Of a stretch of DNA of 64,000 bases, positions 49,001-59,401 are shown one piece after another; position 1 is the first letter of the stretch; every line of letters starts with the position of its first letter. Source of the DNA: Rhyacophila brunnea (taxonomy: Eukaryota; Arthropoda; Insecta; Trichoptera; Rhyacophilidae); assembly GCA_022495005.1 (NCBI GenBank), contig JAGYXB010000437.1:434001-498000 (forward strand), given 5' to 3'. The notes under the pieces were generated by a model that was given only the letters and a program-made list of their open reading frames with translations, made no database searches and was not told the origin of the DNA. The translations under genes were made by a program, and so were the position numbers.

Positions 49001-49656
49001 AATGCTATTTTCCGTCGTCCCGATCCAAGCGAAGATTGCCGAAAACGTACGAAGATATCCGAACACCGCCCACTAGGTTTGACAGATCAGTTTTGACGTA
49101 AATTTGCGCGGGAATACTGTTCAGTGTTGCCACCAACGAATCTAACGAAGAAATAGTTTTCGGTCAACATTTATTTTTAATATTAGCAACACTATGATTA
49201 TTTTAAACCAATCAAAAACAAGGACCAATGCGATTGAATCGTTGCGTTTACTTGCAAATAGTGTAAAAACGTTGTCCACGACGGTCGGCGTGGATCGTTG
49301 GATCGAGTTGGATCGGGTTGGGGATCTGCGCGTCTGCCTTATTAAGCCTTTACGACGAGGTAGCTACGCCACTGCCCCGTTCTCACCTTTCTACACTATA
49401 AAGGTACAACGTAATATCCGCCCAACTTATATACTGCTCTGCTACGTAAAAAGACAGTTTTTTTTACTTAGCAGGGCAGTATAGAAATCGTACTGTAGGT
49501 TTTGTGCAAATAAAAAATAAATCCCAGCTTTTGTAGGTTTAATGATAACTCAAGCTACACTGTAATTAATTCCAGAGTTATTTATTATGATTAATTGTTC
49601 CAATTCCTACGAAAAAGGAAAAGCTTTTGCTAAATGACCGTTTTATTTTTTTGCAG
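46020..49656. other. Region upstream of the Timp coding exon
   Basis: No coding exon was recognised. Candidate hAT-type ends occur: CAGGGGTATTGCTAG at 48591 and, on the - strand, CAGTGGCGTAGCTACCTCGT from about 49374; these could bound a ~785-base fossil. Between about 48960 and 49330 the sequence is GC-richer with GGATCG/GATCCAA words. A Timp promoter or untranslated exon may lie here but cannot be placed. Confidence 0.35.
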
Positions 49657-49661
49657 ATAAA
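49657..49661 (+). other. Timp: Timp: splice acceptor and last 5' UTR bases before the start codon
   Basis: A T-rich tract ending in TTTTTTTGCAG (to 49656) lies five bases before the ATG. This is a typical 3' splice site, so the first coding exon very likely begins at 49657 and at least one untranslated exon, with the promoter, lies further upstream. That exon was not located. The acceptor is seen in the sequence; its use is inferred. Confidence 0.6.
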
Positions 49662-52600
49662 ATGTGGCAAAGCCGGTGGATTTGGGCGGCAGGTCTCGTC
49701 TTTGCAGTGGCCACGTGGAAAACTGCAGAGTCATGCTCCTGCATGGGCCAGCATCCGCAGGCGCATTACTGCACATCAGATTTTGGTATGTTATCAATTT
49801 TGATTACAGCTACAACGCATTTTTTGCCTCCACCACTCGCCACGTGTCTGCAGCCGATATGTCGGCGTATACCAGTAGCGTAGGGTGGAGGTAGGCTGTT
49901 TAGATTCGCCATAAATAGTGCACACTAAACTTTGTCAGGCATACGTGCTTATTTCCATTTTAATAATACTACAATTTACAGATGGTGATGGTTAGTTTTT
50001 AAAATTCAATTAAACCCTGTGAAAACCAACCCATAATAGATATCTAAGAGTCAAAAAATACTCGTCTATCTATAAATATCTAAAATGATGTAATTAAATT
50101 ATACATAACTTTGGATATTTTATAGGTAGAATAATATTTTCTATCTATTATAGTTTGGTTTAGGCAGGGGTTTAATGTTTGGTGTCTTTCAAAGTTGTGC
50201 TGATAATGTACCAGGAGCAACTTTCCATGACCTTGATTGGCGAACACTAAAGTGTGTGTGAGATTCATAATATTATGGTCGAGCTTGATGAGAATTCTCG
50301 CTCGCCGTAAGACACCACAAAGTTTGTTAAGCTAAGAAGTATTCCCTCGTAGACACTTCGTCGCAATAGTCGGCCGGTCCAACTGAGGGTCACACCGGCA
50401 TGTTAACCTCTTCTCTTTGAAGTCCAACATCATCAAATCAATTTTCATTTACAATGAGGTGAAGAGTTGCATTGCAGTTGCTAGATTCATACTTTCTACA
50501 CTAATTCTTATTTCTACAGCTGTGTCTTTATCATACCCACTAGTTTATCATAGTAATATGTTTTTCATACCAAATTAATTATAATTAATTATAAAGTTAA
50601 CTATATCTTTTATTTTTTACAGTTATCGTTGCTACAGCGAGACGGTTGTTAAAATCCAACGTGCCGTATGAAAACCACTACAAACTGAAGATAAGAAAGG
50701 AGTTCAAGGTAATAATTATTTATCGTTTTTTAATAGTTTTCACCGACGGTGGCCTAATTGGTAGAGCGTATCTCTTCGAAACCGCGGGTCGTGGGCTCCC
50801 GCCAGCAACTGGCAAAAATACACGTTGTTTTATACAAAACACGAACTTGACTTCTTTGATTTACCAAGGAATTACCTTGACAAACTTTCCTTCACAATAA
50901 TGTTATAGTTAATAATAATTTACGTACCTTTATCCGATATGGATTTATGGAAATTTCTTTACTGCAAACAATGCTTTACCAACTTAATAATTTAAATGGC
51001 TTCTATGTGGTAGAACTCCATTTTAATGGTTTTGAAACAGGGTTTTTTTGTTAATTCTACTTTATTGTGTAATTTACATTAACAACTGTTTCGCGCTATA
51101 AGCCCATCTTCGGAACGGTCGAACATAAAAGAGGATCGGAAAATTGTGGCGTTTTATTCATTGTCAGTTTTATATTGTCTTTATTATAGTCATACCTTTG
51201 TCTTATGAATTAGGTTAGGTTACGTATTATCTAACAACCTAATAATAATATTTAATTCTTTAAGAATTTAATTAGCTAGATAATATAGTTAACTTCACTC
51301 TATTAATACTTTTAATTTTGCCATATTTTTATTATTAGCAAGAATTCAAGGAGCCATCTTACTAAAAATTAACTAAGTATTTACCGACCTTTTCAAATAT
51401 GTTTTGACTTTTTGTGTACTTAAGTAATATTTTATGAAATTTTCAACAGATGTCAGACAAAGCTAAAGTTGCACTGAAAGCAGGCCGTTTGATCACAGCA
51501 AAGGATGACGGACTATGCGGGGTGCCGCTGCAGCTCAATCAAACATATCTTCTTACCGGTATGTATACTTCCCATCAATTTCACACATCATACATTTAAT
51601 ATTATATTTATTGGTATTCACCCATCATATTTCTTGGGGTTTCGGGTTCATTGTAAAAGCTCATCTCTAGATATAATGTGATCAAGTATACCTACTGTTA
51701 AATAGATGAATAGGAACATTGCCCAAACAAAATATAAGCATAGGTATTGAAAAAAATGTTAAGATTAGGTGACAGCAAATGTTACTCAAAGGTGCTAGAT
51801 TTCTAAAATGAGATCTGTATTGTTAGATCAGACATTAAATTTTTCTGATAGAGCTGTTTGCCCTGAAGTCTCCATAGGTACATAGTCTGTCGTCCTTATT
51901 AATAATATTGTTGGCCCAGTACCTTGATGTCAAATTAAAAAAAAATGTGGTCTGTACTCTGTAACATTTTTCATAGTAAGACAAACATTAAATTTACTGT
52001 AACTCAACCTATTTTATATATTTCTTGATTTAACTTTAATTTAATTATATACTTAAATGATTTCTTCTTCTCTTCATGGGTTCAAGACACGTTAATACAT
52101 ATATTTTTCTGATGAATTTTTTTGTAGTTAGAAATAATATAATATTAATTAATCTTGTACGAGCCATCATATATACCATCAGAATAATGTCTCCATAATG
52201 GGACCACTTAACATTATTAAAACAATTCAATTGCTTTGGCATTTGACATACAACTTCAAATTATTATGCTTTGTTGTCATAAGTAATTTTGTAATAAATT
52301 ATGAAATAATTATTGCCCTTATGTAAATATCCATTGAATACGTAATAACCATCATAATGTATGAATGAATCAGTGACTATTAAATAGCTATGTAATTCAA
52401 AGACGGAAAATCAAAATTAACCCTATGAAGTGAACCCTGAACATCGTAATAGTCTTAAAGATATTTGTAAATGAAATTGCTTGAGTTGGAGAATTAGTAT
52501 AATATTATGTAATATTATAATATTATGTAATATTATAATATTATGTAATATTTTAATATTATGTAATATTATAATATTATCGTTATAATTTAACTATGAT

Positions 52601-55600
52601 ATTAATTACAGGTCAAGTAATAAGTCTTCAAGCTCATGTAAACCTGTGCAATTATGTGAAACTATGGAGAACTGTGACACCTCGTCAACGCAAAGGATTC
52701 AGAATGCTGTATAAACAAGGCTGCCCATGCAGGGTAAGAAAATTATCTTATAAAATAATAGAAATATAATAAAAAATACAAATTTAATAGAAGAGTTTTA
52801 TAGTTATACGTCTCTGAAATAACTCGAAGATATTAATTACAGACTATTCATAAAAATATAGGTTCAATTTTTTTTAATTAGGAAGTGATATTTTTACATA
52901 ATATTTTTAGCAAATTTTTTTGGGTATAAGGATTTTGCTAATATTTGAAATTTTTTACAACATGGAAAATGGTCGAACTTGTGATACACCCCTGTTACAG
53001 GCGGGCTTCTCCCGGTGTAAAATAATCATTTAGTAGCTTAAGTCGAAACGTAACCCTGACCTCTAGAAACGGCTTCATAAAACATCTAATCTGATTCCTT
53101 GCTCAACCACGTAAGTATTTCTTTTAATTTAAAAAGTAAAAATGATGATGGATGAAAGAGATAATTTTAAGACTAAATATAAGGATTTAAATATAATAAA
53201 TTTTGCCGCGCATTGTGCGTGAAATCCTCGCGCGCCGGCGCCAGGGTCAGGCTCGTGATTCGCCGAATCAAAGATCACGCGATAAAATTTGGCCAATCAC
53301 GAGAGTCCTTTTTTGCTGGATGGCGTCGGTACGAGGAATTTAAAAAGAAAGAAAAAAAGATGTTAGTAAGCGTCCCCTTTCCGATAGGTACGGACCTGAC
53401 GACTACAACTGTAAAAATCCCAAATATAATTTGTAAAACTAGAAAATGTAAAATATAAACAATATCACGTTACGAGCACGAAGGACTGTGTTTTATTTAC
53501 ACTCCAACCGTTTGAATTTCTTTTTTGTGAATCCGGGGTTCGATGGACTCCTGAGCTAGCCGCTGGAACCCCGGGGATCTCACTTGGTTAATATGATTTG
53601 TATTTTAAGCAATGAAAATTTTTGGCGATATCATTTTATGATAGATTACGTTTCACATGCTATGTGTACTGTTTTTCCCTGTAAGCCTGTAGGCCGGATG
53701 AAAAACAGGTGGCGGGTCAGATTTAGCCCGCAGGCCGAAGTTTGCCGACTCCTGTTCTAGATTGTCACTATGGCGTGTCATCAAGAATAATATATGTGGT
53801 GTTTGAAAAAGGGTATAGTTTGACGACATAACTATACAAATCTAGCCTTATAGTCAATTCTGCCACTAAATAATGGTACGACAACCTCATGAGAAAATAG
53901 AAATGAAATGTACATAAGTCCCATAGATATCGCTGACAAGTCTAAACGACTTCTCAGAATGATCTATGGATGAAGGAGAAATAAAATTGGTCGAAAGACC
54001 ATGAAGAAGCAGTATGTAAGAATAATCGCTTAGTAGTTGATGATAAATATGTTAATGTTAAACATGTTGTTAAATATAAAAGAAATATTTAATGTAAAAC
54101 TGTCATTTCAGAAATCGAGAGTTGCAATGTAAAAATTAACAAATATCGTAGCGCTGTATCACAGACCTTAATATAGTCAAAAAATGATTTCGGCTTACGG
54201 TCATTCTAAAATGTAAAACGCTGGAGTAAAGACTATTAAAATAAGAAAATATAAATAAATACACGTGTGGAACTCTATAAGTGCATATGCACTTGAGCTT
54301 TATACGAATATTAGAAATGTAGAAATATTGAATTATTAATACTTATAAATCTTTGTACTGTATAATAATAAAGAATATAATATACATATACCTATATAAT
54401 TAGATTAAGGTAGTGTTAAGCCACTGTTATAAATATATAAATATTGAATACAGTCGGTAGTTCTAATAAATATTATACAAACGATTGAAGGAATATCATA
54501 AGACGTCAGCACAGGTAAATTATCACCTGCAAGACAATGATTATCAAACCTGAATATTTTGAAAACATATTTTTTATTCTGTTTGACTTACAAATAATAT
54601 GAATTAGAAAAATATGTACGTGATTTAAATTCAAACGCAGAAAAATTTTCACAAATATTTTTTTCACGATTTAGCAGAATAGTCTCGGGACTTTAATATA
54701 ATACCTTTAAAAACTATGGTGAATAGTAGGTCGCCAAAAAGAAAGCTTTAATATAAATATTAAATGTAAAAGTGATGTCACGACGATCTCTTTTGTTAAA
54801 ACTGGTTAATTTTTCATTGGTTTAGAATGAATCAGGGTGGTGGTAAGATCTTTGCACAAGTTCTAGGGAAGGGGTGACGTTTTTGCACGAATACTTTAGG
54901 GTGGTGGTAGCTACTTCCTTAATCCGCACACAAATACCTACTGCGATAGCTTATTGGAGAGGTAAAAACTTTCTCTTCCATTTAGACACATAAAAATACA
55001 CAAAATCAGCCGATTTAAAATCATTACACAAACTACGCAGTTACTTGTTCCGAGAGCTACCCAAAATAACATTGGTACGTACGCGATTTTGTGAAAATCT
55101 TATGATAGAAATTCAGCAGCAGCAGTAGTCTTCAATACAGGTCATGGTCCCTAGAAGCTTTCGTAGGAAGTCGCACACCAAGACCTCAATTGTGAGGCGA
55201 TTATACCGGGAAAAATGCCTTTCTTGATATGAAAACGACATATTTTTTCGCTCGATGAAAAAGCGTGACGTCACTCGCAAAATATTCTTCCGATAATAAA
55301 TTATGGCAATAAAAATAACTATGACTTAGTATTATTATTAATTAATTAATTATCATTAATCGTAAATAAATTTGGTGTCACACTACCGAGAGTTTTATTT
55401 ACTGCATAATTAAAAGTTGTGGTGCTACAATAGCGAACCGCTCCTATTCATTCCTGGCTTCCTTATTGACCCCTGGTTCACATTTACGAGCTTGCCGTGA
55501 GCCGGGTTACGTCACATACCTAGTATAAACGACAAACGATATTTTCTTACATTATTTTTGTCCGTATGAATAATATAATTTTGTAAATACTAAAAAATAC

Positions 55601-56495
55601 TAAATGAATTCCCATTGCTAGAAGTTGGCATATTACAATGTCTAAACACTCTAAACTATGGCACTATATCATAAAACAATTATAGAATCTTTTTTAATTA
55701 AATATTTTTTCTTACAGATTGAGCCGTGCGGTCCATATGGCTGTAGTAAGAAACATCAAAAACACGTGTGCCATCTGGAGGATCCTTTCAACCAAGATAG
55801 CTGCCATTCTTCAAATGGCATATGCCTAATTAACAAAGACGGCCACTGCTCTTGGGCAAAGTAAGTTAGAAATTACATTAATTATTCCCAGAATTAAATT
55901 CCATTATTAAATTAAAATAAGATACGAATAATTCTTATTTCACTAAAAGTAAAGTTGATGATAAAATCTAATAATATGTACTTATTTTAAAGTTAAAAAT
56001 GAATTTCGCTAGATGGCAGTAATATTATTTTAATAATAATGTTATTTAGGTTTTAAATTTGTGTAGGTTATCTTTTATTGGTTGATTTATTTATTCATAA
56101 ATAATTGTTTTATAGCTTCCAAAAGCATACATTTTTTTCTTTCTGATTAATTAAATTGATTCAAAAAATTGCTGATACAATTTTATTTTTGTGCTTATTT
56201 GCTTATTTTTATCGCGATAAAAAATTTATTGGCATATTATTCTAACTTGAAAATACAACACTATGGAAAAATGAAGCCAATATTAAAATCAACCATTTCT
56301 ACTTGTATCGCAAAAACTTTGTTTACCAAAAATATTGACTTATCGGTTTTTGAAAATAGGTTCCTCAGTTTATCTTGATTTATATGGTTATCATGATTTT
56401 CACAAATATTTATTATTTACAGAGCACTCCGCCTTTCCGAATGTTTACGAGAGCGCCAGAAAAATCAAAGCATGAAACCTGTCTTGCCTTATTGA
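49662..56495 (+). CDS. Timp: Tissue inhibitor of metalloproteinases, complete six-exon CDS
   Basis: Secreted inhibitor of zinc metalloproteinases (MMP/ADAM families); in this family the mature N-terminal Cys chelates the catalytic zinc. Coding exons, all with GT-AG borders and agreeing phases: 49662-49785, 50623-50708, 51450-51558, 52612-52733, 55718-55860, 56423-56495. The product is 218 residues, close to the usual ~210. Residues 1-24 form a hydrophobic signal peptide; the mature chain starts at Cys25 in a CSC motif. The mature chain has 14 cysteines (25, 27, 37, 93, 119, 144, 146, 151, 156, 165, 176, 183, 191, 202), against 12 in vertebrate TIMPs. The GCPC motif (143-146) marks the junction between the N-terminal OB-fold domain and the C-terminal domain. 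Possible N-glycosylation sites are N100 (NQT) and N209 (NQS). The start was chosen because it is the only ATG that gives a signal peptide directly before CSC. No frameshift or stop is seen. The gene lies antisense in a synapsin intron. Family assignment is very firm. Confidence 0.96.
49786..50622 (+). other. Timp: Timp intron 1
   Basis: Begins GTATGT and ends TTTTTTACAG, phase 1. Near 49880 it has a CAGTAGCGTAGGGTGGAGG word like a hAT-type end. At 50280-50420 a GC-richer patch of unknown origin (TAGTCGGCCGGTCCAACTGA) stands out. No other content. Confidence 0.8.
50709..51449 (+). other. Timp: Timp intron 2, with a degenerate SINE
   Basis: Begins GTAATA and ends TTTCAACAG, phase 0. At about 50744-50830 a tRNA-like head (GACGGTGGCCTAATTGGTAG with an A box, then CGTGGGCTCCCGCC in the B-box position, then GGCAAAAATACACG) resembles the SINE family of 17809. 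Confidence 0.75.
51559..52611 (+). other. Timp: Timp intron 3
   Basis: Begins GTATGT and ends TTAATTACAG, phase 1. It is AT-rich and carries an AT-only-type minisatellite just upstream of the acceptor (next entry). A - strand open frame at 52242-52045 is a chance frame. Confidence 0.8.
52501..52580. repeat. 18-bp palindromic AT minisatellite
   Basis: Four full copies plus a partial of the unit AATATTATGTAATATTAT, with one A-to-T change in the third. Each unit is itself nearly self-complementary, so the tract can form cruciforms or RNA hairpins. It ends ~30 bases before the Timp exon 4 acceptor. Confidence 0.9.
53200..53582 (+). mobile_element. GC-rich insert, possible solo LTR-like sequence
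   Basis: The segment is far more GC/CpG-rich than its flanks (TCCTCGCGCGCCGGCGCCAG near 53226). It has a GATAAAAT TATA-like word, an AATATAAAC poly(A)-like word and a conspicuous GGGGTTCGATGGACTC...GAACCCCGGGGATCTCA end. An LTR origin is a guess: no TG...CA pair with a target duplication could be fixed. A short open frame (53213-53458) has no motif. Confidence 0.3.
53680..53754 (-). mobile_element. Orphan hAT terminus
   Basis: Reverse-complemented it reads CAGGAGTCGGCAAACTTCGG, followed by CCTGCGGGC, a typical hAT end. The partner end was not found, so only the terminus survives or the other end is too diverged. It lies in Timp intron 4. Confidence 0.5.
55861..56422 (+). other. Timp: Timp intron 5
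   Basis: Begins GTAAGT and ends TTATTTACAG, phase 2. It is AT-rich, with a 69-codon chance frame (56169-56378) and nothing else. Confidence 0.8.
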
Positions 56496-57390
56496 TGATA
56501 ATGAAGGACGAAAAATTTGGATAAATACATAAACGAACAACACACTTCGAGGCAACTTTGTTTTTAATGTACAGTTGTATTAAGAGCCTCCTGAAAATTT
56601 TAATTATAATCTATTTGAATGAATGTTAATTGTTAAGTATCGTTCGTCCTGTGTAGCTATGTTGTTAAAATTTTGAATGCAAGTTGAGTGAATTTTTTCA
56701 TGTTTATATTAATGTTGTATTTGATAAACATGTAAGTGTCGTCAAATCCAAGATAATATAACAAAAAAAAAAAAAAAAACATTTTCAGTGCGTTTGAAAT
56801 GGTACTAAATTTATATCATAATAATATTTATTTATGTTTTAACCATATAAGATAAGATCTATTTTGTATTTTAAATATGAGTACCTGCGACATTATTCCT
56901 AAAATATATTTGATTTGCAACGAAAATGACTAATAACTAAAAGTAATACACAACCATATTTTAGTGTCACACTGTTTTTTTTTAATAAAATTTAAAGTTT
57001 AGATTTTTTTTTAAATATGTGGTTTGAAAACCGAATGAACTGACCGCATCTATGATACAAATTTAAAACTAAATGTTCTGGTTACTGAGATAAATCAGTA
57101 TTTTTCCATAATCTCAATTAATATAATAATTGTAAGTTTTATTTATTGTAATGTTATAGAATCTATCGATAGGTATTTAGTATTATATTAGATTTTGTAC
57201 GTGTAAGTTGTTATATACATTTCGAATCTGTTGAGTATTGTCTACGCTGCTTGTGTAATGCCATTAAAATTGTAGATATGCTGTTATTACTAGAAAAATC
57301 TAGAATTTTTACTTTGTTGTATCTAACTCAAACTTCAATACTAAAAAAAACTATTCCAATAAAATTTTGAATAAACGAATATTTGTAGTA
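56496..57390 (+). other. Timp: Timp 3' UTR with tandem poly(A) signals
   Basis: After the TGA at 56493-56495 come ~890 bases of AT-rich non-coding DNA, including an A17-18 run near 56763. It ends in two canonical AATAAA hexamers at 57358-57363 and 57370-57375, twelve bases apart. These are the best cleavage signals, putting the transcript end near 57385-57400. An earlier weaker AATAAA at about 56986 could give a shorter 3' end. No second gene is seen here. Confidence 0.5.
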
Positions 57391-57908
57391 TTATTTCACT
57401 ACCCAAAAGGACACATTTTTATGACACCTATCATACCATAATTGTAAGATATTATGGTGTAAATCAATTAATAATATTTAATCCATATAAATTTAACATG
57501 ATTGAAATAGATTTAAAATTCATCTTGTCAATTTCAAGAAAACTATAATAAAGAATACTCGCTGACATCTATTGAAGAATTTTGAAAACATTTTATTGTG
57601 CAAGTTGGGACAAAATGAAATATTTGTTGGATATTCCGATAACATTACGAAAACTGACTTCATTGATTATTAATATTAAATTCAAGGAAAATTTATTATT
57701 ATTATTATAGTGAAAAATTTTACATTGAACTTGTGCAGATATCGTTTCTTCTAGTGTGCACGAAATTACCTAATTATTGTTTCTGAGACTTTCTGACCTC
57801 TTTACATATAGTTTATTGCATTGTTTTCTTTAGCTCGGCGTCGCTTCAACAAGGTCATATTTTCTGTCAAAACTATCAAACTTCACGCTTATGAGGTATA
57901 TAAAAATA

Positions 57909-57980
57909 GTTAACTATTTCTTTTATTCAACGAATAATTCACAAGATTTAAGAATGTACCATTCTAATTATTGAACATAC
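57909..57980 (-). repeat. ~70-base repeat shared with 31805-31874
   Basis: On the - strand it reads GTATGTTCAATAATTAGAAT, GGTACATTCTTAAATCTTG, TGAATTATTCGTT and AATAGTTAA. The + strand segment 31805-31874 has the same words with only a few differences. It directly borders the left copy of the inverted SINE pair. Confidence 0.75.
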
Positions 57981-58135
57981 ATAATTTTGAAAAAAACTTT
58001 CTGAGAAAATGTATTATAACCAATAGAAAAAATCTTTTTTTTTTGAAAAAAATAAGCCACCCCACTTCGGCAGGGAATCGAACCCTTTACAAGAGCACTG
58101 ATGAGTGGGTATTAAAAGTGGCCAATAGTTCAAAT
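57981..58135 (-). mobile_element. Second tRNA-like SINE family, left copy (inverted)
   Basis: On the - strand a B box (GGGTTCGATTCCCTGCC) is followed by GTGGCTTATTTTTTTC, then AAAGATTTTTTCTATTGGTT and ACATTTTCTCAGAAAGTTTT. The same 3' body follows the head of the + strand copy at 58148-58330, so the two copies face each other head to head. The A-box half is degenerate. Confidence 0.65.
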
Positions 58136-58147
58136 TTGTAGCAATTA

Positions 58148-58330
58148 GTATGTCACCACGTAGCATAGAGGTAATGCGCGGATGGGGCGTAAACCCGGGA
58201 TATGCAGGGTTCGATTACTGGCTTAGATTAGTGGCTTACTTTTTTCAAAAAAAAAGATTTTTTCTATTGGTTATACCTAATGTATTTTCTCAGAAAGTGT
58301 TTTTCAAAATTATGTGTGTATAATAATAGT
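58148..58330 (+). mobile_element. Second tRNA-like SINE family, right copy
   Basis: The head has an A-box-like TAGCATAGAGGTAATGCGCG and a B-box-like GGGTTCGATTACTGG, about 40 bases apart. The body is AGTGGCTTACTTTTTTC, GATTTTTTCTATTGGTTATA and GTATTTTCTCAGAAAGTGTT. It forms ~95-base inverted arms with the left copy. The heads differ more than the bodies, so the pair may be two insertions rather than one duplication. Confidence 0.7.
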
Positions 58331-58891
58331 ATTCGAATCCCTCAAAAGTTCTCAATATGTGTTTTCAATGTGTGTTTCATCCAGTGCAAAGATTCAATTG
58401 GTCAGCGGAGACTTTCTTTGATGCAGATGACATAATCGATTCAATATCACAAAATGATATTTATTCTTTTAGGGTGACATCCCTAGTTTTCAATATGGAT
58501 GCACTTTAGCCATACATAGAACACATTTATGAAATACAAAATAAATTAATAGCGCCTTTAATAAACTACCAGGAAAAGAATATTACATACCTATGTCTTA
58601 CCTAAGATATTTCAATAATGAGAGACTCATACTAAAAGATTACATAGGTACTTAAGGGCACACACGTCATGCTGTCTAAAAATCGAAAATGAAGAATTTT
58701 GAGTGCCTATCTTCGAGGAGCTAAGCCTGAATAATTGATAGACTTTGTAGAAACAATTAATATGTCATTATATTTCCCTTTCTTTTCTCAATACAGAAAT
58801 CATCATGAAATATTTGAATACAGTAGAAAAGTTTATTCTAAGTGTCGTCGTTTCGTCCGTGGTTATAGCATCTTTTAAAATTATTCTTTCG
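58331..58891. other. Gene-free stretch
   Basis: AT-rich; no open frame or repeat recognised between the SINE pair and MITE copy C. Confidence 0.35.
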
Positions 58892-59273
58892 TTAAGGCCA
58901 TGCATTAGTTGAGGCACGGTCTAAAAAGATCGTCGCTAGGCGATGCGCGGATTGCGGGTGGCGGGTGAAAATGACGCCTGTCAAACGAAATATTAATTGT
59001 CATATAAATCCAACATACGTCCATTTTATGTTCTGTTTATTGTTCTATTAGTAACAATAATAATATATTCATTGACATGTTTTCTTTTTAAAGTAAATGG
59101 GTAACGTTTTTAGTCATCTTTACACGATTTTAGAATTAATTGACCCGTCGCCATCACGCAGCAAAGTGACGTGTTCCCGGGTCAACATTCTCTCAGTGAA
59201 TGGTAGCGAGTCCAAAATTTCGTCGCCCGTACAGTTGAAAATTATTTGGCGTTTCACTGATGCGTCACCTTAA
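58892..59273. mobile_element. TTAA-flanked MITE, copy C (inverted)
   Basis: 382 bases with TTAA at 58892-58895 and 59270-59273, inverted relative to copy A and nearly the same length (382 versus 383). Its right end reads CGTTTCACTGATGCGTCACC, the exact reverse complement of the first 20 bases of copy A, so the two copies are recent relatives. It lies between Timp and the synapsin exon. Confidence 0.9.
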
Positions 59274-59401
59274 TATTATGTACTTAATAAATAACATTAT
59301 ATGGATAGTAAAATATGTTCACTAAACTCCATTGGAGTTTGCAATTGACTTATTTAGGAGAAATTTCAATATTTTACCCTCATATTTGCGATGATATAAT
59401 A

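Larger units (their letters stand above)
52734..55717 (+). other. Timp: Timp intron 4 (longest, ~3.0 kb)
   Basis: Begins GTAAGA and ends TTTTCTTACAG, phase 0. It contains two foreign-looking pieces: the GC-rich segment 53200-53582 and a hAT right end at about 53680-53754 (separate entries). The rest is AT-rich with no coding signal. Confidence 0.8.

Noticed and set aside
49664..49894. Second open frame overlapping Timp exon 1
   Set aside because: Alternative frame over the Timp signal-peptide exon; only the other frame gives the signal peptide and the CSC motif.
51450..51452. ATG at the start of Timp exon 3 as an alternative start
   Set aside because: It is an internal Met codon at an exon border; starting there would remove the signal peptide and the CSC inhibitory N-terminus.
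52501..52580. CRISPR-like or spaced repeat array
   Set aside because: The units are directly adjacent without spacers, AT-only in type, and the DNA is eukaryotic.
58148..58220. Possible functional tRNA gene
   Set aside because: B box is mutated and no closed acceptor stem; it continues into a repeated SINE-like body.
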